Notes: generated from the letters alone by a model not told the origin. A stretch of DNA of 64,000 bases from an uncultured Lachnospiraceae bacterium (GCA_949502235.1 CATBDC010000016.1:1-64000); one strand, 5' to 3'. Numbered from the stretch's first letter, positions 34,741 through 43,916 are shown. Numbers and translations: made by a program.

Positions 34741-35760
34741 CTAGCAATGCTCCAGCACAATAGCATGGGCAATTCCCGGCACACTTGCGCCTTCGTTAAA
34801 GCTTACTGTTGACATAAGGGCTCCTGTAGGCACAAACAGCACCCGTTTCCATTCGCCCCGCTCTATTTTCGGCAGGATATACGCAGACAATGTTGCCGCG
34901 GCACAGCCGCAGCCGCTTCCCCCTGCATGTGTGTCCTGTTTTTCCTGGTCAAAAATTGTCATGCCGCAGTCCATATGATTTTTTTTAATATCATACCCCT
35001 TTCCTGTAACCAGGTCAAAGAGGATGCTCTGCCCCACATATCCCAGGTCGCCGGTGACAATCCGGTTGTAATCATCCGGCTTTCGTCCGAAGTCCTCGAA
35101 ATTGCGGACAATGGTATCGCAGGCCGCAGGAGCCATGCAGGCTCCCATGTTCTGGGAATCCTTAAGGCCGTAGTCCACGATTTTTCCTACCGTAACTCCG
35201 GTAATCCTCACATGGCTCCGTCTCGTGCCTACCAGAAACGCGCCGCTTCCAGTTACTGTCCAATGAGCGGACAGAGGCCTCTGATTAGCATAGCTTAACG
35301 GAAAACGGAATTCCTTTTCTGCACTGCCGAAATGGCTTGAGGTAACTGCCAGCATATATTCTCCGTAGCCGGCCGCTACACTCATGGACGCAAGGGCCAG
35401 GGCTTCCCCAGAAGTAGAACAGGCCCCGTACAGTCCGAACATAGGGATATTTAATCCCTCTACACCTATAGATGTAGCGATTCCCTGGCGGAGCAGATCT
35501 CCGCCGTAAAGATACCGTATCTGTTTCGGACTGACGTGGGCCTTACCCATAGAAAGAAGACACGCCTCCTTCTGCATGGTGCTTTCTGCCTCCTCCCAGG
35601 TATCCGCGCCAAACAGGTCGTCTTCTCCTACCATATCAAACATTTTTCCAAGTGGACCTTCCCCCTCCTTCTTACCCGCAACTGACGCGCTGCTGATAAG
35701 ATAGGGGGACTGTGCAAATTCTATACTCTGTGCTCCTTTTATATAACCTTCCTGATTCAT
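34741..35760 (-). CDS. spoVAD: Stage V sporulation protein AD
   Basis: A 339-residue protein of the thiolase-like fold. Conserved stretches are IEGLNIPMFGLYGACST (the reactive-cysteine region), GLKDSQNMGACMAPAACDTI and HAGGSGCGCAAATLSAYILP. SpoVAD binds dipicolinic acid and is essential for its uptake into the forespore. The start ATG 35760 follows GGAGAG. A sigma-G-like promoter lies 36-64 bases upstream. Next to it comes an aspartase gene rather than spoVAC, so the usual operon order is broken. Confidence 0.93.
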   Translation of the reverse strand: MNQEGYIKGAQSIEFAQSPYLISSASVAGKKEGEGPLGKMFDMVGEDDLFGADTWEEAESTMQKEACLLSMGKAHVSPKQIRYLYGGDLLRQGIATSIGVEGLNIPMFGLYGACSTSGEALALASMSVAAGYGEYMLAVTSSHFGSAEKEFRFPLSYANQRPLSAHWTVTGSGAFLVGTRRSHVRITGVTVGKIVDYGLKDSQNMGACMAPAACDTIVRNFEDFGRKPDDYNRIVTGDLGYVGQSILFDLVTGKGYDIKKNHMDCGMTIFDQEKQDTHAGGSGCGCAAATLSAYILPKIERGEWKRVLFVPTGALMSTVSFNEGASVPGIAHAIVLEHC

Positions 35761-35795
35761 AATAACTCTCCGTTTTCTACAAATATTTACAGAGT

Positions 35796-35824
35796 TATTA
35801 TGTGTATACAGCGGAAAAATATAC
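35796..35824 (-). promoter_or_regulatory. spoVAD: Sigma-G/sigma-F-like promoter of spoVAD-spoVAE
   Basis: On the minus strand GTATA (35824-35820) and CATAATA (35802-35796) are separated by 17 bases. These fit the forespore consensus GHATR and CATNHTA. Transcription would start near 35788, leaving a short leader to the ATG at 35760. It gives the detached gene pair its own forespore promoter. Confidence 0.6.
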
Positions 35825-35832
35825 GAAAAATC

Positions 35833-37296
35833 TTATTCGTTATTTTTGCCCTTTTTCTTTAACAGCTCCTTAGCTGAAATTCCTGGTTCTGTCATGTGTG
35901 TAGGCTCCAGAATCTCATCCAGCTCTTTTTCCTCCAGAAGTCCTTCCTTCAGGATGAGAGAACGTACGGATTCTCCTGACTTCATGGCTGTCTTTGCTAT
36001 AGCGGCTGCCTTCTGGTATCCAACATGGGGGCAGATAGCCGTAATGATTCCCACACTGTTTTCTACCAGATAGCGGCACCTGTTTTCATTTGCAGTAATT
36101 CCTGTAACACAGTTATCAACAAATGTCTGTACCGCATATGCCAGTGTGTCAATGGACTGGAACATACAGTAAAAGATAATAGGCTCAAAAGCGTTAAGCT
36201 CAAGCTGTCCTGCTTCAGCTGCCATTGTAATTGTCACATCATTGCCGATAATGTTAAATGCCACCTGGTTAACTACCTCCGGAATTACCGGATTTACCTT
36301 GCCAGGCATAATAGAGGAACCATTCTGGCGGGCCGGGAGATTAATTTCCGCAAATCCTGCTCTTGGGCCGGAGGACATGAGACGGAGGTCGTTTGCAATC
36401 TTAGACAATGTAACAGCACATGCCTTAATCGCTCCTGATACGGCAACAAAGGAATCAAGATTCTGAGTTGCGTCAATCAGGTCAAATGCCTGTACCAGCT
36501 CCATGCCTGATATTTCTGCAAGATTCGGTACAATTCTCTTTAAATAAGCCGGATCCGCATTGATTCCTGTTCCTACAGCAGTACCGCCCATATTAAGCGT
36601 GCACATTTCCTCCATAGCCTTGTCCATACGTCTTATGTCACGCATAATCGCAACGGAATACGCCCTAAACTCCTGGCCAAGACGAATCGGAACTGCATCC
36701 TGCATCTGTGTACGGCCCATCTTAATGACATGGTCGAATTCCTCTGCCTTTGCCACCAGTGCCTTATGAAGGCGCAGAAGCTCCTCCTTGAGATTTTTCA
36801 GTAGACGCAGAGAGGTCATTTTCCCGGCAGTAGGGATAACATCATTGGTAGACTGTCCGCAGTTTACATGGTCATTCGGATTTACAATGGAGTACTCTCC
36901 CTTTTTGCCGCCAAGAATTTCTATAGCGCGGTTGGCAATCACCTCATTTGCATTCATATTGATAGATGTTCCTGCACCGCCCTGTATGGGATCTACAATG
37001 AAATCTCTGTGCATCTTACCCTCTAAAATCTCATCGCAGGCCTTTGATATTGCATCAGCAATCTTTCTGTCAAGAATTCCCACCTCACAGTTTGTAATGG
37101 CAGCCGCTTTCTTTATATATGCCAGGCTGTTAATGATCTCCGGATGCATATTAAGGCCGGTAATACGGAAATTCTCTGCTGCCCTAAGGGACTGCACTCC
37201 GTAGTACACGCCCTCCGGGATATCCTTAGTCCCGATAAAATCCTCCTCTATACGGTAGTCCTTCTTTTCCATATTCTTAATTTCTGTATTCTCCAT
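35833..37296 (-). CDS. aspA: Aspartate ammonia-lyase (aspartase)
   Basis: A 487-residue enzyme of the fumarase/aspartase superfamily. It has the three conserved regions: SINMNANEVIANRA, TGINADPAYLKRI and the signature GSSIMPGKVNPV with the catalytic serine. Aspartase converts aspartate to fumarate and ammonia. The start at 37296 follows GGGAG. It lies 55 bases after the malic enzyme gene, so both are probably co-transcribed. Its product fumarate, via malate, fits the malic enzyme next to it, but no fumarase is encoded here. No terminator is evident before spoVAD. Confidence 0.93.
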   Translation of the reverse strand: MENTEIKNMEKKDYRIEEDFIGTKDIPEGVYYGVQSLRAAENFRITGLNMHPEIINSLAYIKKAAAITNCEVGILDRKIADAISKACDEILEGKMHRDFIVDPIQGGAGTSINMNANEVIANRAIEILGGKKGEYSIVNPNDHVNCGQSTNDVIPTAGKMTSLRLLKNLKEELLRLHKALVAKAEEFDHVIKMGRTQMQDAVPIRLGQEFRAYSVAIMRDIRRMDKAMEEMCTLNMGGTAVGTGINADPAYLKRIVPNLAEISGMELVQAFDLIDATQNLDSFVAVSGAIKACAVTLSKIANDLRLMSSGPRAGFAEINLPARQNGSSIMPGKVNPVIPEVVNQVAFNIIGNDVTITMAAEAGQLELNAFEPIIFYCMFQSIDTLAYAVQTFVDNCVTGITANENRCRYLVENSVGIITAICPHVGYQKAAAIAKTAMKSGESVRSLILKEGLLEEKELDEILEPTHMTEPGISAKELLKKKGKNNE

Positions 37297-37351
37297 TTTT
37301 CTATTCTCCCTTGAAATTTTATATTAAATTCATCACTTAAATTCTTACCGT

Positions 37352-38524
37352 TTAAATTCTTGCTACTCCTGTTTTTCTTGCTGCTTGTGCTACTGCATGA
37401 GCCACGGTATCCTTAATGCGCGGATCAAATGGCTGTGGTAAAATGTACTCGGAATTCAGCTCGCTGTCATCTACAAGGCCTGCAATTGCATATGCTGCCG
37501 CCACCTTCATCTCGTTATTAATATCAGAGGCACGTACGTCCAGAACACCTCTGAATAACGCAGGAAAGCACAGAACATTGTTCACCTGATTCGGATAATC
37601 AGAGCGTCCGGTAGACACAACTGCCGCTCCTGCCTCTTTTGCCTCCTCCGGGAAAATCTCAGGAGTAGGATTTGCGCAGGCAAAAATAATCGGATCCTTT
37701 GCCATTGTCCTTACCATATCGGCTGTCAGTGTCCCTGGTCCTGATACTCCAATGAATACGTCTGCTCCCTGAATAACCTCTGCAAGAGTTCCCTTTTCTT
37801 TGTTCAGATTCGTAATCTTCGCCATCTCTTCCTTGATTTCATTCAGGCCCTCTCTGCCTTCATAGATAGCGCCCTTACGGTCTGTCATAATTACATTTTT
37901 TAATCCCATGGACATTAAAAGCCTGATAATCGCGATTCCTGCGGCGCCTGCGCCTGACGTTACAATCTTAATCTCATCTATTTTCTTTCCAACTACCTTT
38001 AAAGCATTGATCAGTCCTGCCAGTGTAATTACCGCCGTTCCGTGCTGGTCATCATGGAAAATCGGAATATCACAGCATTCCTTCAGCTTATCCTCAATCT
38101 CAAAGCACCGGGGAGCGGAAATATCCTCCAGGTTGATGCCGCCGAAACTTCCTGCAAGAAGACTTACTGTTTTTACGATTTCATCCACATCCTTGCTGCG
38201 GACACATAAAGGAATTGCATCTACATCCCCAAAAGCCTTAAAAAGAACACATTTGCCTTCCATAACCGGCATTCCTGCTTCCGGTCCTATATCTCCAAGG
38301 CCAAGCACTGCTGTTCCGTCAGTCACTACGGCGACAGTATTCCACCTGCGGGTCAGATCAAAGCTTCTGCTGTTGTCTTCCTGAATCTCCAAGCAGGGCT
38401 TTGCAACTCCCGGCGTGTAGGCAAGGCTTAATGCTTCCTTGGAGTCTACGGACGCCCTTGCAGTGACTTCTATTTTCCCCTTCAGGTCATAGTGCATTTT
38501 TAATGATTCTTCTGCGTAATTCAT
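37352..38524 (-). CDS. NAD(P)-dependent malic enzyme
   Basis: A 390-residue short-form bacterial malic enzyme. Conserved features include SLAYTPGVAKPC near residue 31, GDIGPEAGMPVMEGK, the metal and NAD sites in HDDQHGTAVITLAGLINAL and VTSGAGAAGIAIIRLL, and FACANPTPEI. It converts malate to pyruvate and carbon dioxide. First gene of a two-gene unit with aspA. A site ATAATTGTAT lies 78 bases upstream and is also found in the LysR/transporter promoter region. Confidence 0.92.
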   Translation of the reverse strand: MNYAEESLKMHYDLKGKIEVTARASVDSKEALSLAYTPGVAKPCLEIQEDNSRSFDLTRRWNTVAVVTDGTAVLGLGDIGPEAGMPVMEGKCVLFKAFGDVDAIPLCVRSKDVDEIVKTVSLLAGSFGGINLEDISAPRCFEIEDKLKECCDIPIFHDDQHGTAVITLAGLINALKVVGKKIDEIKIVTSGAGAAGIAIIRLLMSMGLKNVIMTDRKGAIYEGREGLNEIKEEMAKITNLNKEKGTLAEVIQGADVFIGVSGPGTLTADMVRTMAKDPIIFACANPTPEIFPEEAKEAGAAVVSTGRSDYPNQVNNVLCFPALFRGVLDVRASDINNEMKVAAAYAIAGLVDDSELNSEYILPQPFDPRIKDTVAHAVAQAARKTGVARI

Positions 38525-38601
38525 TATTTTCCTCCTGTAAACGTTTCAGTTGTTTTTGATGATTTCATTATAAAAATCTATGTGCTAAAAAGCAAATACT
38601 T

Positions 38602-38611
38602 ATAATTGTAT
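38602..38611. promoter_or_regulatory. ATAATTGTAT, candidate LysR site
   Basis: The same 10-base word is found at 41753-41762 between the LysR gene and the symporter gene. It lies in front of the malic enzyme gene. Two copies in front of two neighbouring operons suggest shared control, but ten A/T-rich bases can recur by chance. Confidence 0.3.
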
Positions 38612-38642
38612 AGTTGTCATAACTAATTGTTTATATGTAACT

Positions 38643-38690
38643 AAAAACTCCAGACTAAGTAACCTTTCTTAGATTAGTCTGGAGTTTTTT
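38643..38690. terminator. Terminator of the lyase-symporter operon
   Basis: AAAACTCCAGACTAA pairs with TTAGTCTGGAGTTTT (15 pairs, loop about 14). T runs follow on both strands. It lies just past the stop at 38708. Confidence 0.85.
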
Positions 38691-38707
38691 CTGTTTTTTA
38701 TAAATTC

Positions 38708-40189
38708 TTACTGCATTATTTTTTCTTCTTCAAGACCTAATTGCATATATCCCTCACTTATAAACTGTCTTTTTTCATCCAGCCATATGCGCTCTCCGGC
38801 ACTGCATTTTTCGGCTTTAAGAATCATATTCTCAACGGATTCTTGCTGCGGACCTCCAAAGGTCACCTTAGACTGAACATTACAATATGGCTCCAGCGCC
38901 AGCGAAATCATTTTGTCTGATACCCCTAATGCTTTCCCAAGATATTCTTCTGCTGTTTTGTCAAGCAGCCCTGAAGTCATTCCATCAGTACCTTTTCCAT
39001 TCTGGATGACTTCGCCCACCATCGTTCCTACAATATAATGGGCCTGCTCAAAAGAAATATTACATTCTTTTACCAACATATCCGCTAAGCCTGTTACTGC
39101 GCAAAAATTTTCTCTGGCCATTTTATAGGCCCTTTCTTTATTAATGCGGGAATATTTCAGACACTCCTTCATCATCCCCAGAGCCTTATTGGTCTCTGCA
39201 ACACCCTCATCATACAGCCATAAAGCTTCGTGGATATCTATATTATTGGTAAATGGAATATTTTTAAGTGCAGTCAGCGTACTCATCAATGTCCCCATAG
39301 GATGTGAAGCTTTGGACTTTACATATTCAAGTCCTGCCGCATTTTTTTTCTGAGGCATAATGCTGCTGCACACTGCCACCTGGCCGCCAAATTCCAGAAG
39401 GCCAAACTCATATGTACTCCACATATATAAGTCCTGAGCAAACCTGCTGACAGTAATTAAAAGATTCACATATGCCATCTCCGCCTCAAGAAGGAAATCC
39501 TTTGAAGCAATACAATCCAGAGAATTTTCCAATACGCTGTCAAATCCCAGTACTCTTGCAAGGAATTCCCTGTCTATAGGAAAGGCTGCACCTAAAGAGG
39601 CCGCCGCACCGTATGGACAGATATTCGTGTTCAGAAAGGCATTTTTAAGACGGACAAAATCTCTGGATAATGCATTAAATACCGCCATATAATAATGCCC
39701 CATACAGGTTGGCTGAGCCGGCTGAGTATGAGTATAGCCTGTGATGATTATATCCTGTTCATTATGTGTTTTTTTAATTAGCATTTCCTGCAGCTGCAGC
39801 AGATTTCCCATAACCTCAAGAAGGCTGCTTCTTACCTGCATTCGGTTCATAGTTGCGCCAATGTCATTTCTGCTTCTTCCTGTATGCAGCTTTCCGCCAA
39901 TTTCCACTCCTATCCTGTCTATCAGGCACTTTTCAATATTATAGTACAAATCCTCATATTCTGCCTTAAGATTCTCTTTCTTCAGATGTGTCTTTACATA
40001 CTTTAACCCCCCTAAAATAGCTTTTCCGGATATATCATCTATAATTCCACTTTTTGTCAGCATCACAGCATAAGCTCTCTGGGCATATATCTCATATTCA
40101 AAAATAGCATCATAATCTTTTATCAGCTCTGGAAATTCAATGTTATTTACAAAAAAATCAGACATTGCCTCACTAATTCTTTCTCTCAT
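38708..40189 (-). CDS. Argininosuccinate lyase family enzyme, probably catabolic
   Basis: A 493-residue enzyme starting at ATG 40189 behind GGAGG. Superfamily motifs are KLHTGRSRNDIGAT, TGYTHTQPAQPT and the catalytic loop GGQVAVCSSIMPQKKNAAGLEYVKSKA. This places it in the ArgH branch, but the usual GSSxMPQKKNPD reads CSSIMPQKKNAAGLE, with AAG in place of PD. No argininosuccinate synthase is encoded nearby. It is co-transcribed with a sodium symporter gene 20 bases upstream, so it probably cleaves an imported N-succinyl-type compound to fumarate and an amine. The real substrate cannot be told from sequence. Confidence 0.8.
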   Translation of the reverse strand: MRERISEAMSDFFVNNIEFPELIKDYDAIFEYEIYAQRAYAVMLTKSGIIDDISGKAILGGLKYVKTHLKKENLKAEYEDLYYNIEKCLIDRIGVEIGGKLHTGRSRNDIGATMNRMQVRSSLLEVMGNLLQLQEMLIKKTHNEQDIIITGYTHTQPAQPTCMGHYYMAVFNALSRDFVRLKNAFLNTNICPYGAAASLGAAFPIDREFLARVLGFDSVLENSLDCIASKDFLLEAEMAYVNLLITVSRFAQDLYMWSTYEFGLLEFGGQVAVCSSIMPQKKNAAGLEYVKSKASHPMGTLMSTLTALKNIPFTNNIDIHEALWLYDEGVAETNKALGMMKECLKYSRINKERAYKMARENFCAVTGLADMLVKECNISFEQAHYIVGTMVGEVIQNGKGTDGMTSGLLDKTAEEYLGKALGVSDKMISLALEPYCNVQSKVTFGGPQQESVENMILKAEKCSAGERIWLDEKRQFISEGYMQLGLEEEKIMQ

Positions 40190-40209
40190 TTTAATACATC
40201 CCTCCTGTT

Positions 40210-41613
40210 TTATAATGATTCCGCACTGCCGCTGCTTTTTGAAGAAAATATTGTCACTGCCAGAATCGTCATGATACACAGGGCAGCTCCCACCAGAACG
40301 CCATTGATTCCTGTAGATGCCTTCAACGTCTCATTCCATATTAAGGTAACAAAGCATCCAAATATCATGCCTGCATTAATGGCTTTAGCTTTAATATTTT
40401 TTATAAAACATGCACAGATAAGCGGAATAAACATGCCCGCGCCGTAGGCTGCACCGCCGGATCTCATCAGCGTAAATACACTTCCGCCGGACAGTGCCAG
40501 TATCAGTGCAATAAATCCTCCCCCTACAGTAAATATCCGGGACAGCCTGAGGATTTTGTCTGCATCTGTTTCAGGCTTAAATATTCTGTAAATGTCATTT
40601 GCACAGGTCGTTCCAAGCAAAAGCAGAAAGCTGTCAGCCGTTGAGATTACAAGAGCAATCAGAGATGCCATCAGCAGACCCTTTATTACCGGCGGAAACA
40701 ATTTTGCAATCAGCACAGGTATTACCATCTCAGGATTGGCAATATCTGGAATCAGGGTATAAGCAACAAGACCTACTGAAGTGATAACCAGTGACATAAT
40801 GAGTGTAATTATATTTGAAATAGTGCTGCCTTTTACCGCTGTTTTTTCATCTACGGATGCCATAATTCTCTGTGAATATCCTGCATGGCTTCCTGCGTTA
40901 AGCATATATACAAAAATATATCCAATAATTTCAAGAGCGGAAATAGAACCAAGGCTTAGCAAAGAGGGATTAACCAGCTCTACATTTTTATACACTTCTG
41001 CCACTCCTCCTGCTTTCATATAAGCTATCACAGGCAGTACAATCCCAATACCAAGTGTTAGCAGTACAGCCTGAATTGTGTCGGTAACCGCTACAGAATA
41101 CAACCCTCCAAATACCGTAATAAGCATAATAACAGCGAAGCCAATAAAAATCCCTGTTGTTTTTGATGTAAGTCCCAGTGTCTCCATAATGCTTCCTGCT
41201 GCCGCAATCTGCGCTGCAGTACTTGCTATCATTGCAACTAAGGTAACAATTCCTGCAATTGCTTTCGTAGACTGCCCATATGTTTTCCCTAAAAAATCCG
41301 GCAGAGTGGAGCAGTTAGAGGCACGAAGCCGCCTCGACATAAGTATCAGCGCTATCCAGCCAACATTAAAGGTAGCAATTACAATAAATGCTGCAACACC
41401 AGAATCATGGACAAATCCTACATCTGCCATAACAGCTCCTGACCCCATGCATGTTGCTATTGTTGTGCCTGCCATCACCTTTGTAGTCAGGCTTCTATCG
41501 GCAACTACATAGCTTTCACTAGACTCAATTTTTTTTGAATAATAAATCCCCACTCCCACAATAACTATAAAATAAATTATAATGACAATTAAATCACCCG
41601 TTGAGAACAGCAT
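40210..41613 (-). CDS. Sodium:solute symporter family transporter
   Basis: A 467-residue protein with about 13 transmembrane helices. Typical SSS residues include YVVADRSLTTKVMAGTTIATCMGSGAVMA near the N-terminus, FGGLYSVAVTDTIQAVLL and the SADSFLLLLGTTCANDIYR loop. SSS proteins import small organic molecules with sodium. Start ATG 41613 follows GAGGAGG. It is divergent from the LysR gene and in an operon with the ArgH-like lyase, so the substrate should be the lyase substrate. Confidence 0.88.
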   Translation of the reverse strand: MLFSTGDLIVIIIYFIVIVGVGIYYSKKIESSESYVVADRSLTTKVMAGTTIATCMGSGAVMADVGFVHDSGVAAFIVIATFNVGWIALILMSRRLRASNCSTLPDFLGKTYGQSTKAIAGIVTLVAMIASTAAQIAAAGSIMETLGLTSKTTGIFIGFAVIMLITVFGGLYSVAVTDTIQAVLLTLGIGIVLPVIAYMKAGGVAEVYKNVELVNPSLLSLGSISALEIIGYIFVYMLNAGSHAGYSQRIMASVDEKTAVKGSTISNIITLIMSLVITSVGLVAYTLIPDIANPEMVIPVLIAKLFPPVIKGLLMASLIALVISTADSFLLLLGTTCANDIYRIFKPETDADKILRLSRIFTVGGGFIALILALSGGSVFTLMRSGGAAYGAGMFIPLICACFIKNIKAKAINAGMIFGCFVTLIWNETLKASTGINGVLVGAALCIMTILAVTIFSSKSSGSAESL

Positions 41614-41752
41614 TTTTACCTCCTCATAAAAAATTCCCATTGACCCCTTCTTCATTGGAAAGGGAAGTTTCATCTGACTGCAATCATTTATTAAACCTAT
41701 TTTAACATTGTATTTTCAGAGGAAAAAGCGACCTTTTTTCATAGCAGTATGA

Positions 41753-41762
41753 ATAATTGTAT
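41753..41762. promoter_or_regulatory. ATAATTGTAT in the lysR-symporter divergent promoter
   Basis: Second copy of the 10-base word at 38602. Its position in the 215-base divergent space, 67 bases upstream of the LysR start, is where a LysR protein usually binds to control itself and the divergent operon. Confidence 0.35.
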
Positions 41763-41828
41763 GGGCTTGTGTGTTATCATATTCTCTGATAAGATAATTT
41801 CAGATTTTAGAGAGGACGGTGAGTATAC

Positions 41829-42716
41829 ATGAATATCAATCAGCTCCAATATTTTCAGGCAACCTGTAAATACGAGAATATCAGCAAAGCTGCACAGGAG
41901 CTTCACGTTTCACAATCTGCAATTTCTAAATCCATCCGGGAACTTGAAAGAGAGTTTGAAATTAACCTGTTTAACCGCTTAAGCAATACTCTGACGCTTA
42001 CCACAGAAGGAAGGCACTTTTTAGAACATACCAATAAAATTCTCGAGGATGTCCATATGCTGTATGTTCAGGTAAAAGAGTGTAGAAATGCAAATAATAT
42101 CATTAAAATCGGAATGACCCCTCTTGTAGGAAGCTGCCTTCTTCCTCCTTTTTATCAGGAATTGTATGACTATGACAAAAGCCTAATACTGGAGCCAACA
42201 GAGTTAAACATATTTCCTCTTTTAAAAGAGATTGAAAATGAAAATCTGGATGTAGGATTAATTATTTCAAATGAGATAAATCTCTCGAGACTTGGCAGAA
42301 TTCCTTTATTGGATGTATCTATGGTATTTTGTACAAATATATATAATCCGTTATCTAAACGGGAAAAGATCTCTATGAAAGATTTACAGGAAGAGCCTTT
42401 AGTTTTAATTACCCCTGATTCTATTGAAAACAAGTTATTGTCTCAGAGATTCCGTGATAAAAATATTACGCCAAATATTATACTTCATTCTGATCAAGTA
42501 TATACGATACAGCACTTAATTAATCATGAAGTTGCATCATCATTTTTATATGACATTATTGTCCCAAGAAATGAAGAAATATGCCAGATCCCCCTGGAGG
42601 CTCCAATCATACTCCACATAGCAATTATTTGGAAAAAAGAGCGTTATCTTCACAGCGGTATACAGAAAATTATTAAATTTGCAAAGAAATTTGAATTTTT
42701 ACATTATCATGGTTAG
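41829..42716 (+). CDS. LysR family transcriptional regulator
   Basis: A 295-residue regulator. The N-terminal winged helix is clear (MNINQLQYFQATCKYENISKAAQELHVSQSAISKSIRELE), followed by a type 2 periplasmic-binding-like effector domain. Start ATG 41829 has AGAGAGGACGG in front. It is transcribed divergently from the symporter-lyase operon, the classic LysR arrangement, so it probably activates that operon in response to its substrate. A terminator hairpin follows. Confidence 0.88.
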   Translation: MNINQLQYFQATCKYENISKAAQELHVSQSAISKSIRELEREFEINLFNRLSNTLTLTTEGRHFLEHTNKILEDVHMLYVQVKECRNANNIIKIGMTPLVGSCLLPPFYQELYDYDKSLILEPTELNIFPLLKEIENENLDVGLIISNEINLSRLGRIPLLDVSMVFCTNIYNPLSKREKISMKDLQEEPLVLITPDSIENKLLSQRFRDKNITPNIILHSDQVYTIQHLINHEVASSFLYDIIVPRNEEICQIPLEAPIILHIAIIWKKERYLHSGIQKIIKFAKKFEFLHYHG

Positions 42717-42742
42717 ATATCTAACTACCTGCATAGCATGTC

Positions 42743-42766
42743 AAAGCGGGCCATACAGCCCGCTTT
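42743..42766 (+). terminator. lysR terminator hairpin
   Basis: AAAGCGGGC pairs with GCCCGCTTT, loop CATACA, 26 bases after the lysR stop. The T run is short (CTTTCGTC). Confidence 0.6.
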
Positions 42767-43347
42767 CGTCCTCGTCATCCTCAAGCCCAGTAGCTCTGCG
42801 ATATCTCTGGTTTTTGCTGTTTCATTTCCCTGTAAATACAATCTGATTTTTTCTTGATTATTCCTTGTTTTTATCGCTTGCTTTTTATCGCTTCTTTTTT
42901 TATGAATTTTAAAGTCAGCGATGTCCTGTCCGGATCAAAATCTTCCTTTATGTCAGGCTCTTCCCACTCTTCGTCTTCCCATATGCTAAAAATGTTAGGC
43001 ACTCCAAATTTGATGATACAGTTCTCCAACGCTTCCCTAAGTGCCCTGTGAGCGGGCGTATCATCAACCCGAAAACCGCCCTCTATCCGAAATGGCACTT
43101 TGATATCTTTCGTTTCTTATTGTATACACGAAAATAAAAGTCAAATACATTTCCCGACCATTCGCCGGACGAAAAACCTGCTGCCCCGATTATCCTGAGA
43201 TATTCTTTGTCATCCAGCCGCTCAAAAGGGTGTTCTGGCTTAAAGGATTTATGGGTGTTGCGATAACCCCGGATGGACCCCTGATTCAAATCTTCAATTT
43301 CAGCCTCCTCAACAAATTCTGCTTCTATATATTTTCTGTAACTATCC
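42767..43347 (-). pseudogene. Decayed AlbA_2/RecG-like ATP-binding protein gene
   Basis: Minus-strand pieces in different frames give, in order, NQGSIRGYRNTHKSFKPEHP and LDDKEYLRIIGAAG (43083-43330), FRIEGGFRVDDTPAHRALREALENC (42871-43098), and a winged-helix-like LYLQGNETAKTRDIAELLGL (about 42775-42860). These are the C-terminal parts of an AlbA_2-type protein with two or more frameshifts and an internal deletion. It starts right after spoVAC, at the broken end of the sporulation operon. Another fragment of this family is at 3362-3627. Confidence 0.7.
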
Positions 43348-43806
43348 TCAAAATACCCCCGCTATCTTCCCAATCCAGTACAAAAGCCCCAGCACCCAGC
43401 TGCTAAATATCCCATACAAAATCACCGGCCCCGCAATGGTAAAAATCTTACATCCAATCCCCATAACCTGCCCTTCCTTCTGGTACTCAATCGCCGGGGA
43501 CGCCACGGAATTTGCAAAGCCCGTAATCGGTACAAGGGCGCCTGCCCCTCCCCATTTCGCGATGCTCGGATAAATATTAAATCCGGTGAGCAGAACGCTT
43601 AACAGAATAAGCAGCATAGATGTCCATCCGCCGCTTAGATCCTTATCAATGCCCTGCGATTTACAAAAGTTCAAAATACACTGCCCTATCACACAGATAG
43701 CCCCTCCTGTTACAAAAGCCTTGGCCATATTAGCCGGAAGGTTGTGTACAGGAGTTTTCTGCTTCACATAATTTTCATATGCCTCTTGCTGTTTTTGTTT
43801 GTCCAA
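43348..43806 (-). CDS. spoVAC: Stage V sporulation protein AC
   Basis: A membrane protein of about 152 residues with four or five helices (FVTGGAICVIGQCILNF, LLILLSVLLTGFNIYPSIAKWGGAGALVPITGFANSV). SpoVAC is a mechanosensitive-type channel subunit for dipicolinic acid movement. No ATG precedes the gene. The best start is a TTG at 43806, nine bases after AAGGAG; a TTG at 43812 is too close. Two REP-like palindromes fill the space to spoVAB. The next gene downstream, where spoVAD would be, is a pseudogene. Confidence 0.9.
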   Translation of the reverse strand: MDKQKQQEAYENYVKQKTPVHNLPANMAKAFVTGGAICVIGQCILNFCKSQGIDKDLSGGWTSMLLILLSVLLTGFNIYPSIAKWGGAGALVPITGFANSVASPAIEYQKEGQVMGIGCKIFTIAGPVILYGIFSSWVLGLLYWIGKIAGVF

Positions 43807-43828
43807 AATCAAATGCTCCTTTCGATTT

Positions 43829-43914
43829 GGGGACGGGGTATTTTTAAAAAGTGCCTGTCCCCGTTAACTTTTTTGTTTCTGGGGACGGGGTATTTCTAGA
43901 AATACCCCGTCCCC
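43829..43914. repeat. Pair of 34-bp REP-like palindromes
   Basis: The second (43881-43914) is a perfect palindrome, GGGGACGGGGTATTTCT and its complement. The first (43829-43862) is a diverged version, beginning GGGGACGGGG and ending TGTCCCC. They lie between spoVAB and spoVAC, three bases after the spoVAB stop. The GGGGAC...GTCCCC ends resemble dispersed REP elements mobilised by Y1 (TnpA-REP) transposases in Firmicutes. Confidence 0.8.
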
Positions 43915-43916
43915 AA

